From contig CANMRM010000001.1 in the NCBI GenBank assembly GCA_947500295.1, forward strand, positions 62,001-126,000: 64,000 nucleotides of DNA, read 5' to 3'. A program made the position numbers and the translations under genes. The notes under the pieces are model-generated. The model was given only the letters and a program-made list of their open reading frames with translations. It was not told the origin of the DNA and did no database searches. Every line of letters begins with the position of its first letter. Positions within the stretch are counted from its first letter, which is position 1. This DNA comes from an uncultured Kordiimonas sp. GTDB lineage: Bacteria; Pseudomonadota; Alphaproteobacteria; Sphingomonadales; Kordiimonadaceae. Shown here piece after piece: positions 1 through 8,463 of this stretch.

Positions 1-303
1 CGGTACCCAAGTGGTTTTTTCCGCACGGAACAAATCAGACTCTTCATAGTATTTTACACTGGAACCTGCCCCTTTCGACCGGTCATCAAGGCAAAAATAG
101 ACATGATGCTCGGAGAGGTTGGAAAAGAAAATAGTTGAACGTCCGCAGCCGGTCTCCGCAGTGAGTCTGGCATCCGGGTCCAAATGTCGCTCAATGGCTT
201 CCAGAACATCATAGTGCAAACCACCTGCGGCATGAATCTCCCGGTCTGCTTCGTGTTTTTCCATGACACGGGCAAATGGCCTGCCATCTTTTCCTGAAGA
301 CAT
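1..303 (-). CDS. Probable class I SAM-dependent methyltransferase, partial (C-terminus beyond window)
   Basis: An open frame of 101 codons starts at an ATG at 303 and runs off the left edge without a stop. The visible part has a glycine-rich loop, ETGCGRSTIFF, after a helix (LHYDVLEAIERHL). This resembles motif I of Rossmann-fold methyltransferases that begin 'ETG.G.ST'. The substrate cannot be told from 101 residues. The identification rests on one motif, so another nucleotide-binding fold remains possible. The gene points away from the NUDIX gene's promoter side and shares its direction. Confidence 0.5.
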   Translation of the reverse strand, partial: MSSGKDGRPFARVMEKHEADREIHAAGGLHYDVLEAIERHLDPDARLTAETGCGRSTIFFSNLSEHHVYFCLDDRSKGAGSSVKYYEESDLFRAEKTTWVP

Positions 304-356
304 CAAATCCCCCAATCAATTTAGTTTTCAGCCGGAAAATCGACAAATAGTTTCGT

Positions 357-896
357 TCAGATATGTTCCCATCCTGATGGATTTGTAAAAGGCGCAAACC
401 CGGATTGGCCCTTCACCTCATGGAAATGGTTCAGGACCCAATGCACACTGGGAAAAGCAAGCTCATCCCATGGAATGTCTTCCCAATTGAACAATTGAAC
501 CTCCAGGCTTTCATACCCGGGCTTGAAGTCCGGGCTGGAAAGCTCCGCCCGGTACATCATATGCACCTGACTGATGCGCCGCACGGAATAAACACCCAAG
601 AGATCAATAATCTCGATGGCGGCACAGGCTTCTTCCTGCGCCTCCCGTATCGCCCCTTCATGGGGTGCTTCACCCATTTCCAAAAAACCGGCCGGGATGG
701 TCCATTTGCCTTTTTGCGGAAAAATTGCGCGCTTGCACAACATCACCTGATCCCCGTGCGTCACAACGGCACCGGCAATGATCTTCGGGTTTTCATACGC
801 GACATATCCGCAGTCACGACACACCAGCCGTTCGTGATCGTCACCTTCCGGCACTGCACGGTGAAAATGATCAGGTGTAAAAGGCGGGTTTGACAT
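357..896 (-). CDS. NUDIX hydrolase with N-terminal zinc-ribbon-like segment
   Basis: Predicted to hydrolyse a nucleoside diphosphate linked to another group, possibly ADP-ribose- or NADH-like; the substrate is not readable. The 179-residue protein has a CRDCG knuckle near residue 27 followed by the sequence VAYENPK, as in NudC and COG1051 relatives, but only one Cys pair. The Nudix box starts GFLEMGE and continues to REAQEEACA. It keeps the metal-binding REx2EE glutamates but has Cys where the consensus Gly stands. I chose ATG 896; a GTG at 920 is a longer alternative, and neither has a strong ribosome binding site. Confidence 0.88.
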   Translation of the reverse strand: MSNPPFTPDHFHRAVPEGDDHERLVCRDCGYVAYENPKIIAGAVVTHGDQVMLCKRAIFPQKGKWTIPAGFLEMGEAPHEGAIREAQEEACAAIEIIDLLGVYSVRRISQVHMMYRAELSSPDFKPGYESLEVQLFNWEDIPWDELAFPSVHWVLNHFHEVKGQSGFAPFTNPSGWEHI

Positions 897-953
897 GACC
901 CTAATGTGGCGCGCCAGCACCCCGTCGTCCAGTCACCATTGTGAAATTATCAG

Positions 954-1313
954 CTAGACGAGAATATTGACGATCTGACCCAGAGGCTGCCCGCGTTCGC
1001 CGTCCGGCGCATTTGAAAGCCTGCCCGCGGGCGCTTCCCGCCGGTTGCCCTCAAAGTCAGCAGCACGCCTGCCAGCGTCTTCAATCTCCGCCGACGTCGA
1101 CAGCTGGTTGCTGCTCGCTGATTGTCGTACAGGAGCACGGCGATCCGGTGTCGGCAAATCCTGGCGTGCGTCAACGCGTCCGCTGATGACGTTTTGCGGT
1201 GTCGTATTGCTGTTGTTGCTAACGCCCGCAGGTGCCCTGCCGGAAACCCGGCTCTGCTGGCTCGCTTGCAACTGTGCCTGCAACGCAGACGCACTGGTAT
1301 TAATATCGACCAT
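954..1313 (-). CDS. Hypothetical protein, low-complexity, 119 aa
   Basis: I do not recognise a family. The protein is rich in Ala, Ser, Gln, Asn and Arg and has no membrane segment or signal peptide, so it is probably soluble and largely disordered. The first 20 residues could form a helix (ALQAQLQASQQ), and the last ten (GQPLGQIVNILV region) look hydrophobic and ordered, so the ends may be the functional parts. GAGG lies about ten bases before the ATG. It follows ccmI in the same direction after a 119-base gap and could be a separate transcript. Coding is supported by the ribosome site and the lack of a better frame. Confidence 0.6.
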   Translation of the reverse strand: MVDINTSASALQAQLQASQQSRVSGRAPAGVSNNSNTTPQNVISGRVDARQDLPTPDRRAPVRQSASSNQLSTSAEIEDAGRRAADFEGNRREAPAGRLSNAPDGERGQPLGQIVNILV

Positions 1314-1432
1314 GGTCTTCGGACCTCAATGATATCAGGTCGCCACTTCAGCTGGGGGAGGGCAGCCGCCTTCTTCGCGCCCGGATTAGATCTTTCCGAC
1401 TTTTAACCTAGGCTCAAGTCGTAAAAGCTTTG

Positions 1433-2536
1433 TTAAAGATCAGGATTCTCTTGGAGATTGTCAAGAAACGCCTGCAGTTCCACCGATTTTTCACCCGGAT
1501 TGGCTGCAATTCCACTCTCTAGCGCTGTAATTGCGGCCTCGCGGTCACCAAGAGCGAGCTTTGAGCGCGCCAGCATGAGCCAGCCGCGCGTATCCGAAGG
1601 GTCCGAGTCGAGCCTGTCCTCAAGGCGCGCCAGCATGGAGGCCATGAAAGCTTCGCGCTCTTCCTCGCTCATGGCATCCACAACCGCGATGTCCCGGTCA
1701 CTCAATGCAGGCGGTGCCACACCAAGCGCGGAAAGCTGTTGTCGAAGTTGCGGCATCCAGGGCGCATCAGCCGACGACCTGTCAGCCAGCGCCGTCCATG
1801 TTGCACGGGCGGCAGCTTCATTGCCGGACTGCACTTGGGCCAGCCCCAGATAATATTGACCGGCAGGATGATCAGGCGCCTTGTCGATTAGCGCCGCCAG
1901 CACCAAACGCGCGGCCGGTGTCAGCTGTCCGCCCGCATGAGCGATATAGGCCTCCAGCTCGTTTGCCCGCCAGTTGGGCTCATCCGGGTTCATCTGCGCC
2001 AGCTCGCCGTAAGCTTGCGCAGCGGTTACATAGTCCGCGACAGACCGCGCTGTGCTCGCAAGAACACGCCAGCCTTCCATATCTCGCGGATTGTCTTCAA
2101 GGTGCGTACGCACCTGCTCCAGAGCCTGACCGAGCGTCATGCCGGTATTGTCAACTTGCTGGTTTGCCGCTTCCTGGCGCGGGCTTGAGGTAACTGCGGG
2201 TGTCCCCGGCGACCCCATCAAGGCATACAGACCAGCAGCGAACGCCAGAAAGATCGCGGCAGCCACTCCAACTTTTTTCGGCCCGAGGGGCGAGCTGTGT
2301 GGTGCAATGACCACGTCCTGTTGGCCAGCCCGCAAGAGCCTGCGCTGAAGCTCAATCCGCGCCGCTTTGGCGCTGTCGGTGTCGATGGCACCACGCGCCT
2401 CATCTGCATCTATTTCATCCAGCTGCGCCCGGTAATGTGCAACAGGGTCAACGGTGCCGCCGGTTACGGGGCGACTGCCAGCAAACAGAACTGTCAGCCC
2501 GGCAATGGCCAAAAGAGCAAGCAGCAACCAGATCAT
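1433..2536 (-). CDS. ccmI: Cytochrome c biogenesis protein CcmI (CycH)
   Basis: CcmI is the apocytochrome c chaperone of system I: it binds the C-terminus of unfolded c-type cytochromes in the periplasm and passes them to CcmF/CcmH for heme ligation. The 367-residue protein starts with a membrane helix (IWLLLALLAIAGLTVLFAG). The cytoplasmic segment with HYRAQLDEIDADEARG and a coiled-coil-like stretch follows, as typical of the family. A second helix lies near residue 95, and TPR-like repeats fill residues 130-360. Its ATG overlaps the ccmH stop by 4 bases. It is the last gene of the ccm cluster. Confidence 0.93.
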   Translation of the reverse strand: MIWLLLALLAIAGLTVLFAGSRPVTGGTVDPVAHYRAQLDEIDADEARGAIDTDSAKAARIELQRRLLRAGQQDVVIAPHSSPLGPKKVGVAAAIFLAFAAGLYALMGSPGTPAVTSSPRQEAANQQVDNTGMTLGQALEQVRTHLEDNPRDMEGWRVLASTARSVADYVTAAQAYGELAQMNPDEPNWRANELEAYIAHAGGQLTPAARLVLAALIDKAPDHPAGQYYLGLAQVQSGNEAAARATWTALADRSSADAPWMPQLRQQLSALGVAPPALSDRDIAVVDAMSEEEREAFMASMLARLEDRLDSDPSDTRGWLMLARSKLALGDREAAITALESGIAANPGEKSVELQAFLDNLQENPDL

Positions 2537-2988
2537 GGCTCACGCTCCAGAAGCGCTTTCAGCTGCTCCTTTTCAGCATCACTCAGAGGCGCTGGCGCGG
2601 CAGCCTGCCGATTTCTGTTGATCAACAGCAGCGCAATGATAAGCACAACCAGAAACGGCGATGCCCACAAAAAGTATGTGGAGGTCTTCACTGGTGGCCT
2701 CAAAAGAACCCAGTCACCGTATCGGTCAACAAGATAGGCCCGCACATTGTCAGGGCTGTCACCAAGCGCAATCCGCTCGCGCACAATCGCGCGCAGGTCG
2801 CGCGCAAGCTCGGCGTTCGAATCTTCAATCGACTGGTTCTGGCAAACCAGACAGCGGATTTCCTTCATCAACTCCCGGGCCTGGGCTTCTTTTACCGGGT
2901 CAGCAAGGGGCTTCTCGTCTACTGCAACAGATAGCGCACCCAAGGACATGGTCAGGATCAGGCAAAAGGCAGACAGGTACTTCATCAT
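2533..2988 (-). CDS. ccmH: Cytochrome c-type biogenesis protein CcmH (thiol-disulfide reductase)
   Basis: CcmH (CcmL/CycL type, 151 residues) keeps the apocytochrome CXXCH cysteines reduced for heme attachment. It has a signal peptide, then the family motif RCLVCQNQSI near residue 45, whose two cysteines (CxxC) are the redox pair. A three-helix bundle and a C-terminal membrane anchor (FLWASPFLVVLIIALLLIN) follow. It is the short form without the TPR part, which here is the separate ccmI. It overlaps ccmG and ccmI by 4 bases each, suggesting translational coupling. Confidence 0.95.
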   Translation of the reverse strand: MMKYLSAFCLILTMSLGALSVAVDEKPLADPVKEAQARELMKEIRCLVCQNQSIEDSNAELARDLRAIVRERIALGDSPDNVRAYLVDRYGDWVLLRPPVKTSTYFLWASPFLVVLIIALLLINRNRQAAAPAPLSDAEKEQLKALLEREP

Positions 2989-3512
2989 CTCAGTGCCTCC
3001 AGCTCGGGCAGCAATCGGGCCTCAAGGCTGTCGCCAACGATGGGGCCCCAGTGGCGATAACGGATCACGCCGTCCCCATCGAGCAGAAAGGTTTCCGGCA
3101 CGCCCGACACACCCCAGTCGATGCCAACCCGGCCATCAAGGTCGAGGCCGGTTTTCGAGAAAGGGTTACCCAGTTCGTTCAGGAAGCCGATTGCTTTGTC
3201 GCGCTCATTTTTATAGGCGATGCCAATCACCGGCACACGGTAGCGACCGGCCAGCTCCATCAGGCTCTCGTGCTCTGCGCGGCAAGGCACACACCAGCTC
3301 GCAAAGAAGTTTACCAGAAGCGGTTCACCTGTTTTCAGGTCGGCTTCCGTAAGAGCCGGCGCGCCGTCCGCCAGGCTCGAAAGTGAAAAGGCCGGCGCTG
3401 GCCGCCCGATTAGAACACTGTCAATTTCCTGTGGGTTACGATCCGACAACATCATGCCGAGGAAAAGCACCACAAGCAGCCCGGCAATAGCAAGGGGCAG
3501 GAAACGGTTCAT
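2985..3512 (-). CDS. ccmG: Thiol:disulfide interchange protein CcmG/DsbE
   Basis: This membrane-tethered periplasmic thioredoxin passes electrons to CcmH and apocytochrome c. The 175-residue protein has one N-terminal helix (residues 5-23), then a thioredoxin fold with active site WCVPC near residues 73-77. The cis-proline region GVPET and the segment GIAYKN are characteristic of the CcmG/ResA group. It starts inside the end of ccmF (4-base overlap). Confidence 0.95.
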   Translation of the reverse strand: MNRFLPLAIAGLLVVLFLGMMLSDRNPQEIDSVLIGRPAPAFSLSSLADGAPALTEADLKTGEPLLVNFFASWCVPCRAEHESLMELAGRYRVPVIGIAYKNERDKAIGFLNELGNPFSKTGLDLDGRVGIDWGVSGVPETFLLDGDGVIRYRHWGPIVGDSLEARLLPELEALR

Positions 3513-5494
3513 GCGCTTGCTCCTTCACCCGCCTGGGCGGCGGTTTTTTTGCCCGTCGGCGAGCCAACCCTCAGCCGGCGATCCGACAGGGAGAGAATGC
3601 CGCCAATCATCATCATGAGCGCCCCAAGCCACAGAGCGGATATCATCGGCTTGAAGTAAAGCCGCACCGACCAGCGGCCAGCCCCTGTCGCTTCACCAAC
3701 AACGGCATAGAGATCCCCCGAAAACAGCGGGTGGATTGCCGCTTCTGTCGTATTCATAGCCGGGTTGGAATAAACCCGGTCCTCCGGGGTCAGCGATGTT
3801 ATGACGCGCTCACCTTCCCGGACAGTGAAAAACCCTCTTACTGCGGTGAAATTCGGGCCTGCCACCGGCGCAACACCCTCAAACGTAAAGCTGTACCCTG
3901 CCACGTCCACCGTGTCGCCGGGCGCCATCACCACAAGCTCTTCCGATGTGAAGGCTTCGCTGATCGTGATGCCAAGCAGAATAACCCCAACCCCCGCGTG
4001 CGCGAGGCTCATACCCCATTGGGCGCGGGTGATTTTCCCGAGACCGGTCAGCGCTTTTGCAGGCGCTCGAAAGAGTTTGATACGGGCCGCAATTTCGAGG
4101 AAAACACTGGTGATCAACCAGACAGCAAGTCCGAGCCCGAATGCTGTCATAACCACACCGCCGGCGTTTTGCCAAACCAGCACCAATCCCGCAACGGCAG
4201 CAACAACAAGAGCAGGGAACGCAACCTGCATGGCACGACTGATGTTGCCACGCTTCCAGGCGAGTACGGGACCAAGCCCCAGTGCCACGATCAGCGGGCT
4301 CATCAAAACAGCAGCAGCATACTCAAAAAAGGGCGGACCGACCGTTATCTGCCCGGCACCAAATGCCTCGACAAACAACGGATAGAGAGTGCCAACAAGC
4401 ACAACGGCAGCAAACGTCGACAGGAAGATGTTGTTTACAACCAGTGCGCTTTCACGGCTAACGATCCCGAACAGGCCACTTGGTGCAAGCTTTGGCGCGC
4501 GCCAGGCATAAAGCACAAGCGATCCGCCAACCACGACGGCAAGGAACGCCAGAATGAAGATGCCGCGCGCCGGGTCGGTCGCAAAGGCATGCACGCTGGT
4601 GATCACCCCCGACCGCACAAGAAACGTACCGAGCAGGGACAGCGAGAAGGCGACAATTGCCAACAAGATAGTCCAGCTTTTCAGCGCGTCGCGTTTTTCA
4701 ACGACAATCGCCGAATGCAAAAGCGCCGCAGCCGCAAGCCAGGGCATGAAGCTGGCGTTTTCAACCGGATCCCAGAACCACCAGCCTCCCCAGCCAAGCT
4801 CATAGTAGGCCCACCAGGAACCAAGCGCGATACCACCCGTCAGGAAAACCCAGGCAAGCAAGGCCCAAGGCCGCACCCAGCGTGCCCAGAGCGGCGTTAC
4901 CTCACCTTCAATAAGCGCAGCAACTGCGAAGGAAAAAGCAACCGAAAGACCGACATACCCCAGATAGAGCATCGGCGGATGAAACGCGAGGCCGGGGTCC
5001 TGAAGCAGGGGGTTAAGCCCGTTGCCCTCAAGGGGGGCGGGGTCGAGCCGCAGGAACGGGTTGCTGGTGAACAGGATAAACATCAAAAACCCAAGCACCA
5101 GAAGGCTCTGCACCGCAAGTACCCGGCTGCGAAACCGAAGCGGCAGCTTGCGACCGCGCCATGAAACCAGGGCGCCAAACAGCGTCAGGATCAGGACCCA
5201 GAACAACAGGCTGCCCTCATGGTTGCCCCAAACGCCGGAGATCTTATAGAGCATCGGTTTCAATGTATGCGAATTGGTCGCCACATTGACGACCGAGAAA
5301 TCTGATGTGACAAAAGCGTATGTCAGGGCAGCAAACGCCGTGACTGCCATCAGGAACTGAGCCAAAACCGAACGATCCGCGAACGCCATCAGGGTGGCAT
5401 CATTGCGGACAGCGCCTATATGGGGTGCAACAGCGCCAGCTAGGGCAAAAAGGAGCGCCAGAATGAGCGCAAAATGACCCAGTTCGCCCGCCAT
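3509..5494 (-). CDS. ccmF: Heme lyase subunit CcmF
   Basis: CcmF is the polytopic subunit of the heme lyase that takes heme from holo-CcmE and attaches it to apocytochrome c. The 661 residues hold many membrane helices and the tryptophan-rich WWD motif, GGWWFWDPVENASFMPW. A conserved loop, 'GVWGNHEGSLLFWVL', and the periplasmic beta domain (residues about 540-620) are present. The start is ATG 5494, one base after the ccmE stop; a longer open frame upstream overlaps ccmE and lacks CcmF character. Confidence 0.96.
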   Translation of the reverse strand: MAGELGHFALILALLFALAGAVAPHIGAVRNDATLMAFADRSVLAQFLMAVTAFAALTYAFVTSDFSVVNVATNSHTLKPMLYKISGVWGNHEGSLLFWVLILTLFGALVSWRGRKLPLRFRSRVLAVQSLLVLGFLMFILFTSNPFLRLDPAPLEGNGLNPLLQDPGLAFHPPMLYLGYVGLSVAFSFAVAALIEGEVTPLWARWVRPWALLAWVFLTGGIALGSWWAYYELGWGGWWFWDPVENASFMPWLAAAALLHSAIVVEKRDALKSWTILLAIVAFSLSLLGTFLVRSGVITSVHAFATDPARGIFILAFLAVVVGGSLVLYAWRAPKLAPSGLFGIVSRESALVVNNIFLSTFAAVVLVGTLYPLFVEAFGAGQITVGPPFFEYAAAVLMSPLIVALGLGPVLAWKRGNISRAMQVAFPALVVAAVAGLVLVWQNAGGVVMTAFGLGLAVWLITSVFLEIAARIKLFRAPAKALTGLGKITRAQWGMSLAHAGVGVILLGITISEAFTSEELVVMAPGDTVDVAGYSFTFEGVAPVAGPNFTAVRGFFTVREGERVITSLTPEDRVYSNPAMNTTEAAIHPLFSGDLYAVVGEATGAGRWSVRLYFKPMISALWLGALMMMIGGILSLSDRRLRVGSPTGKKTAAQAGEGASA

Positions 5495-5495
5495 A

Positions 5496-5978
5496 TCAGC
5501 CCTCTGAGTAGGCTGCAGCCGCGGCCTGATCATCTGGGTGACTGCACTGGCCTTCAGACTTCGGCATTGTGCCGGGCGGGCGGTAGTTTTCGTCGTGTTT
5601 GGCAAGCACGGTGCTGGCAACAAATACGCCGTCCGCGTTCAATTCACCTTCGGTGACCACGCCCTGCCCTTCGCGGAACAGGTCAGGCAGGAGCCCTGTG
5701 AACTCGACAGGCTGGTTTGCAAGGCAATCCGTCACCGTAAAGCGGAACGTCAATCCGTCATCCAATCGGCTGAAGGATCCGGTTTCCACCAGGCCGCCAA
5801 GCCGGAAGTGCTGCCCCGCTTCGACCTGGCGTTCCTTCACATCGGAAGGCTGGAGAAACAAGCTCAGGCTGTCCCCGCCAAGCGCGAACAGGATCAACAG
5901 CGTTGCTCCAACGAGGCTCGTGAGCGCAACGGAAACGACAACAAGCCGCTGCTTTTTACGGGTCTTCAGGCCAGCCAT
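5496..5978 (-). CDS. ccmE: Heme chaperone CcmE
   Basis: CcmE binds heme covalently in the periplasm and carries it from CcmC to CcmF. The 160-residue protein has a basic N-terminus (KTRKKQR), one membrane helix (residues 12-33) and the OB-fold domain. The heme-binding histidine is H128 within LAKHDENYRP, including the tyrosine (Y132) that serves as a heme ligand in characterised CcmE. The ATG overlaps the ccmD stop (TGATG). Confidence 0.96.
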   Translation of the reverse strand: MAGLKTRKKQRLVVVSVALTSLVGATLLILFALGGDSLSLFLQPSDVKERQVEAGQHFRLGGLVETGSFSRLDDGLTFRFTVTDCLANQPVEFTGLLPDLFREGQGVVTEGELNADGVFVASTVLAKHDENYRPPGTMPKSEGQCSHPDDQAAAAAYSEG

Positions 5979-6142
5979 CAGCTACCTCCTTTGCGGCGCG
6001 CACGCGCTGCCTCAACGTCTTCGGCACTCTTTTTTAGCTGTTTCCGCGAGCTGAGCGCCAGCCCGACAAGCGCAACCGCCGACAGACCGTAGGCAGCCCA
6101 GACAAACGCCGCGTATCCGCCCATGTCAAAAAAATCAGCCAT
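5978..6142 (-). CDS. ccmD: Heme exporter protein CcmD, 54 aa
   Basis: This small membrane protein releases holo-CcmE from the CcmABC complex. I found it by reading the gap between ccmC and ccmE. It starts at ATG 6142, which overlaps the ccmC stop as TAATG, and ends in a TGA sharing its A with the ccmE ATG. The peptide begins MADFFDMGGYAAFVWAAYGL, continues through one hydrophobic helix and ends in a charged tail rich in Lys and Arg. The GGYAxFVWxAY signature, the length and the position match CcmD. Confidence 0.93.
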   Translation of the reverse strand: MADFFDMGGYAAFVWAAYGLSAVALVGLALSSRKQLKKSAEDVEAARARRKGGS

Positions 6143-6876
6143 TATTCTGCTCCCACCGGGGCATGCATCATGGCCTGCCGTGCCACCGCAAGCTTGCGCC
6201 GATTAATCTCGAGCTTCATCCGCCACAGAAACACAACGATGAAATAGGCCTGATAGGCCGCTGCCATCAGCAGAAGCGGCAGGAGCATGCTGCCATCGAT
6301 TGTCGGGCCATCCAGCCGGATGACTGACGCAGGCTGGTGAAGCGTGCTCCACCAGTCGACGGAAAACTTGATAATCGGAATATTAACAACACCGACAAGC
6401 GCCAGAATGGATGCAGCGCGGCCCGCCTTTTCCTCGTCTTCAACCGATTGCCAAAGCGCCATGTAACCGAGATACAGGAAAAACAGGATCAGCACGGAAG
6501 TGAGCCTGCCGTCCCACACCCAGTAGGTACCCCACATGGGCTTGCCCCACAGCATACCGGTCAGCAAGGCAAGGGCGGTGAACATGGCACCAAGCGGGGC
6601 CGTTGCCCGACCGGCAAGCAGTGCAAGCGGGTGCCGCCAGACAAGGGCGGTGAAGCTCGCAACCGCCATCACCATATAGATGAACATGGCCATCCATGCG
6701 GCGGGCGCATGGATATACATGACCCGCACGCTTTCACCTTGCTGGTAATCAGGTGGGCTTGCGAAGAAAGCGGTGTACAGCCCTGCTGCAAACAACAAAA
6801 CCATCGCGCCAATCGCCCACGGCAGAATTGCGTCGGCAAGGCGGTTAAACTGGGCTGGATTGGCGAATCTGTGCAT
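6142..6876 (-). CDS. ccmC: Heme exporter protein CcmC
   Basis: CcmC loads heme onto CcmE at the periplasmic face. The 244 residues form six membrane helices and carry the short WWD-type motif 'WGTYWVWDGRLTS' (near residues 117-129). Histidines in the flanking loops, VMYIHAPAAW and STLHQPASV, are the usual axial heme ligands of the family. The gap of 75 bases to ccmB is the only sizeable break in the cluster. Confidence 0.96.
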   Translation of the reverse strand: MHRFANPAQFNRLADAILPWAIGAMVLLFAAGLYTAFFASPPDYQQGESVRVMYIHAPAAWMAMFIYMVMAVASFTALVWRHPLALLAGRATAPLGAMFTALALLTGMLWGKPMWGTYWVWDGRLTSVLILFFLYLGYMALWQSVEDEEKAGRAASILALVGVVNIPIIKFSVDWWSTLHQPASVIRLDGPTIDGSMLLPLLLMAAAYQAYFIVVFLWRMKLEINRRKLAVARQAMMHAPVGAE

Positions 6877-6951
6877 GGCCTTTATCTAAAGCAAGCCTTC
6901 GCAGCCTACAAGTGCGACCCGCTGTCTCACACTCTATTTTATGAACATACT

Positions 6952-7644
6952 TCATTCCATCGCGAGCTTGAGTGCGGCCGTGGAAGCAAAAAGACCAACA
7001 ACAGCGGCGATCAGGGTTGTTGCACCGAGGAGCGCCAGGTGCGGCAACGGATCGGTCAGTGATACAGCGGCATCCACCGCCCCAACCCCGAATATCAGCG
7101 TGGGCACATAAAGAGGCAGGATCAGCAATAACATCAAGACACCGCCCCGCCTCACTGCAACAGTCAGCGCCGCACCCACGCTGCCGATGAGCGACAGGGC
7201 AGGTGTGCCAATAAGAAGAGACGCGATCAAGGTAGCATATGCCCCGTCAGGCAGGTTCATCAGCACCCCCAGCGCCGGTGCCATTATCGCCAGCGGCAGG
7301 GTCGTCGAAAGCCAGTGCGCCAGCACCTTCGCTGTCACCATTCCGAACGTGCCAAGCGGCGCGAGCATCAGATCATCAAGCGAACCATCTTCGAAATCCG
7401 CCTGAAAAAGACGGTCAATACTGATAACGGCGGCCATCAGGGCAACCACCCAGATGACGCCGGGCGCGATACGGGCAAGCACCTGGGGTGCCGGGCCGAC
7501 ACCAAACGGAAACAGGCTCACTGCAATCAGGAAAAAGCCGAGTGCTAATAGACTGCCACCGCCCTGGCTCCAGGCAAGCCGGACATCACGCCGGACTATT
7601 GCTGTAAAAACTGAAACCATCGATGTTTGTTGCCCGGCGCTCAT
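6952..7644 (-). CDS. ccmB: Heme exporter membrane subunit CcmB
   Basis: CcmB is the membrane subunit of the CcmAB ABC module, whose ATP hydrolysis frees holo-CcmE. The 230-residue protein has six hydrophobic segments. Family sequence is visible at DRLFQADFEDGSLDDLMLAP and in the second half, SLLIGTPALSLIGSVGAALT. Its ATG lies in the last bases of ccmA (4-base overlap), so the two are probably translationally coupled. Confidence 0.95.
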   Translation of the reverse strand: MSAGQQTSMVSVFTAIVRRDVRLAWSQGGGSLLALGFFLIAVSLFPFGVGPAPQVLARIAPGVIWVVALMAAVISIDRLFQADFEDGSLDDLMLAPLGTFGMVTAKVLAHWLSTTLPLAIMAPALGVLMNLPDGAYATLIASLLIGTPALSLIGSVGAALTVAVRRGGVLMLLLILPLYVPTLIFGVGAVDAAVSLTDPLPHLALLGATTLIAAVVGLFASTAALKLAME

Positions 7645-8324
7645 AGCCAGGCCTCCTCAAGGGCCAGTCCTGCCGGCTGAAAGGCATCCATGTCCAGCGT
7701 GACGCCCGGCACCCCCAAGGGGTCGTGCGTTGCTGCAACAACAATGCCGCCACGCGCCGTATGACCAGTGATCAAACTGGCAAGGGCAGCCCGATTGTCG
7801 GCATCAAGCCCGACGGTGGGTTCATCCATCAGCCAAATCTGTCGATCCACAAGGGCAAAGCGCATCAGGGCTGCGCGGTGTCGTTGGCCACTGGAGAAAT
7901 ATTGCACGGGTTCATCCAGGAGCGCTGCCATGGAAAAAATCTCGGTCGCATTTTCCAGGATAGAGCTTGAGGCGGGCGTTCCGGTCATGAGCCGGACAAA
8001 AAAGTCAGCATTTTCTCGCAGGGTCATTCCGGGCTTCAGGCCGTTTTGGTGACCGCTGAGCAAAAAGTCGTCTGGCACAATTTCCGAAAACATGTCATCC
8101 GCGCGCCGATAGGCCAGCTCACCCTGCTCGGGATGTATAAATCCTGCCAAAAACCGTAAAAAAGTGGACTTTCCGCTACCATTTTTTCCGGTCAGGCACA
8201 CAAAATCACCCGCCTGAAACGAGAAATCCAGCCGGTCAAACACCAGCCGGCCTCCGCGCCTGCACGCGAGGTTGCTGCCTGAAAGGCTGGTGCCGCTGTC
8301 ATAATGGGGAGCCGCAATCGTCAT
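7641..8324 (-). CDS. ccmA: Cytochrome c biogenesis ATP-binding protein CcmA
   Basis: CcmA is the ATPase of the CcmABCD complex. The 227-residue protein shows Walker A TGKNGSGKSTFL (about residues 45-56), an ABC signature of the form YFSSGQRHRAALMR, Walker B IWLMDEP and a switch histidine at AATHDPLG. It is the first gene of the cluster, and a 139-base divergent intergenic region separates it from the cardiolipin synthase gene. The ccm promoter probably sits there. Confidence 0.95.
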   Translation of the reverse strand: MTIAAPHYDSGTSLSGSNLACRRGGRLVFDRLDFSFQAGDFVCLTGKNGSGKSTFLRFLAGFIHPEQGELAYRRADDMFSEIVPDDFLLSGHQNGLKPGMTLRENADFFVRLMTGTPASSSILENATEIFSMAALLDEPVQYFSSGQRHRAALMRFALVDRQIWLMDEPTVGLDADNRAALASLITGHTARGGIVVAATHDPLGVPGVTLDMDAFQPAGLALEEAWL

Positions 8325-8463
8325 GCTCGCACGCTAGCGAATGCGCCCGGGCATCACAAGCGGCGACTGCATTTGTCGCACCCACTTCTCAATCCGGGGC
8401 TTTCAGACATAGTATTTTCGCTTATATAGGGTATGGGTATCGGGCACAGGGCCCGCGGAGAAA

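Noticed and set aside
3731-5164. A 477-codon open frame on the plus strand opposite ccmF
   Set aside because: It lies wholly inside ccmF in antisense, its composition is Arg/His/Pro/Gln-rich without any fold, and ccmF is unambiguous.
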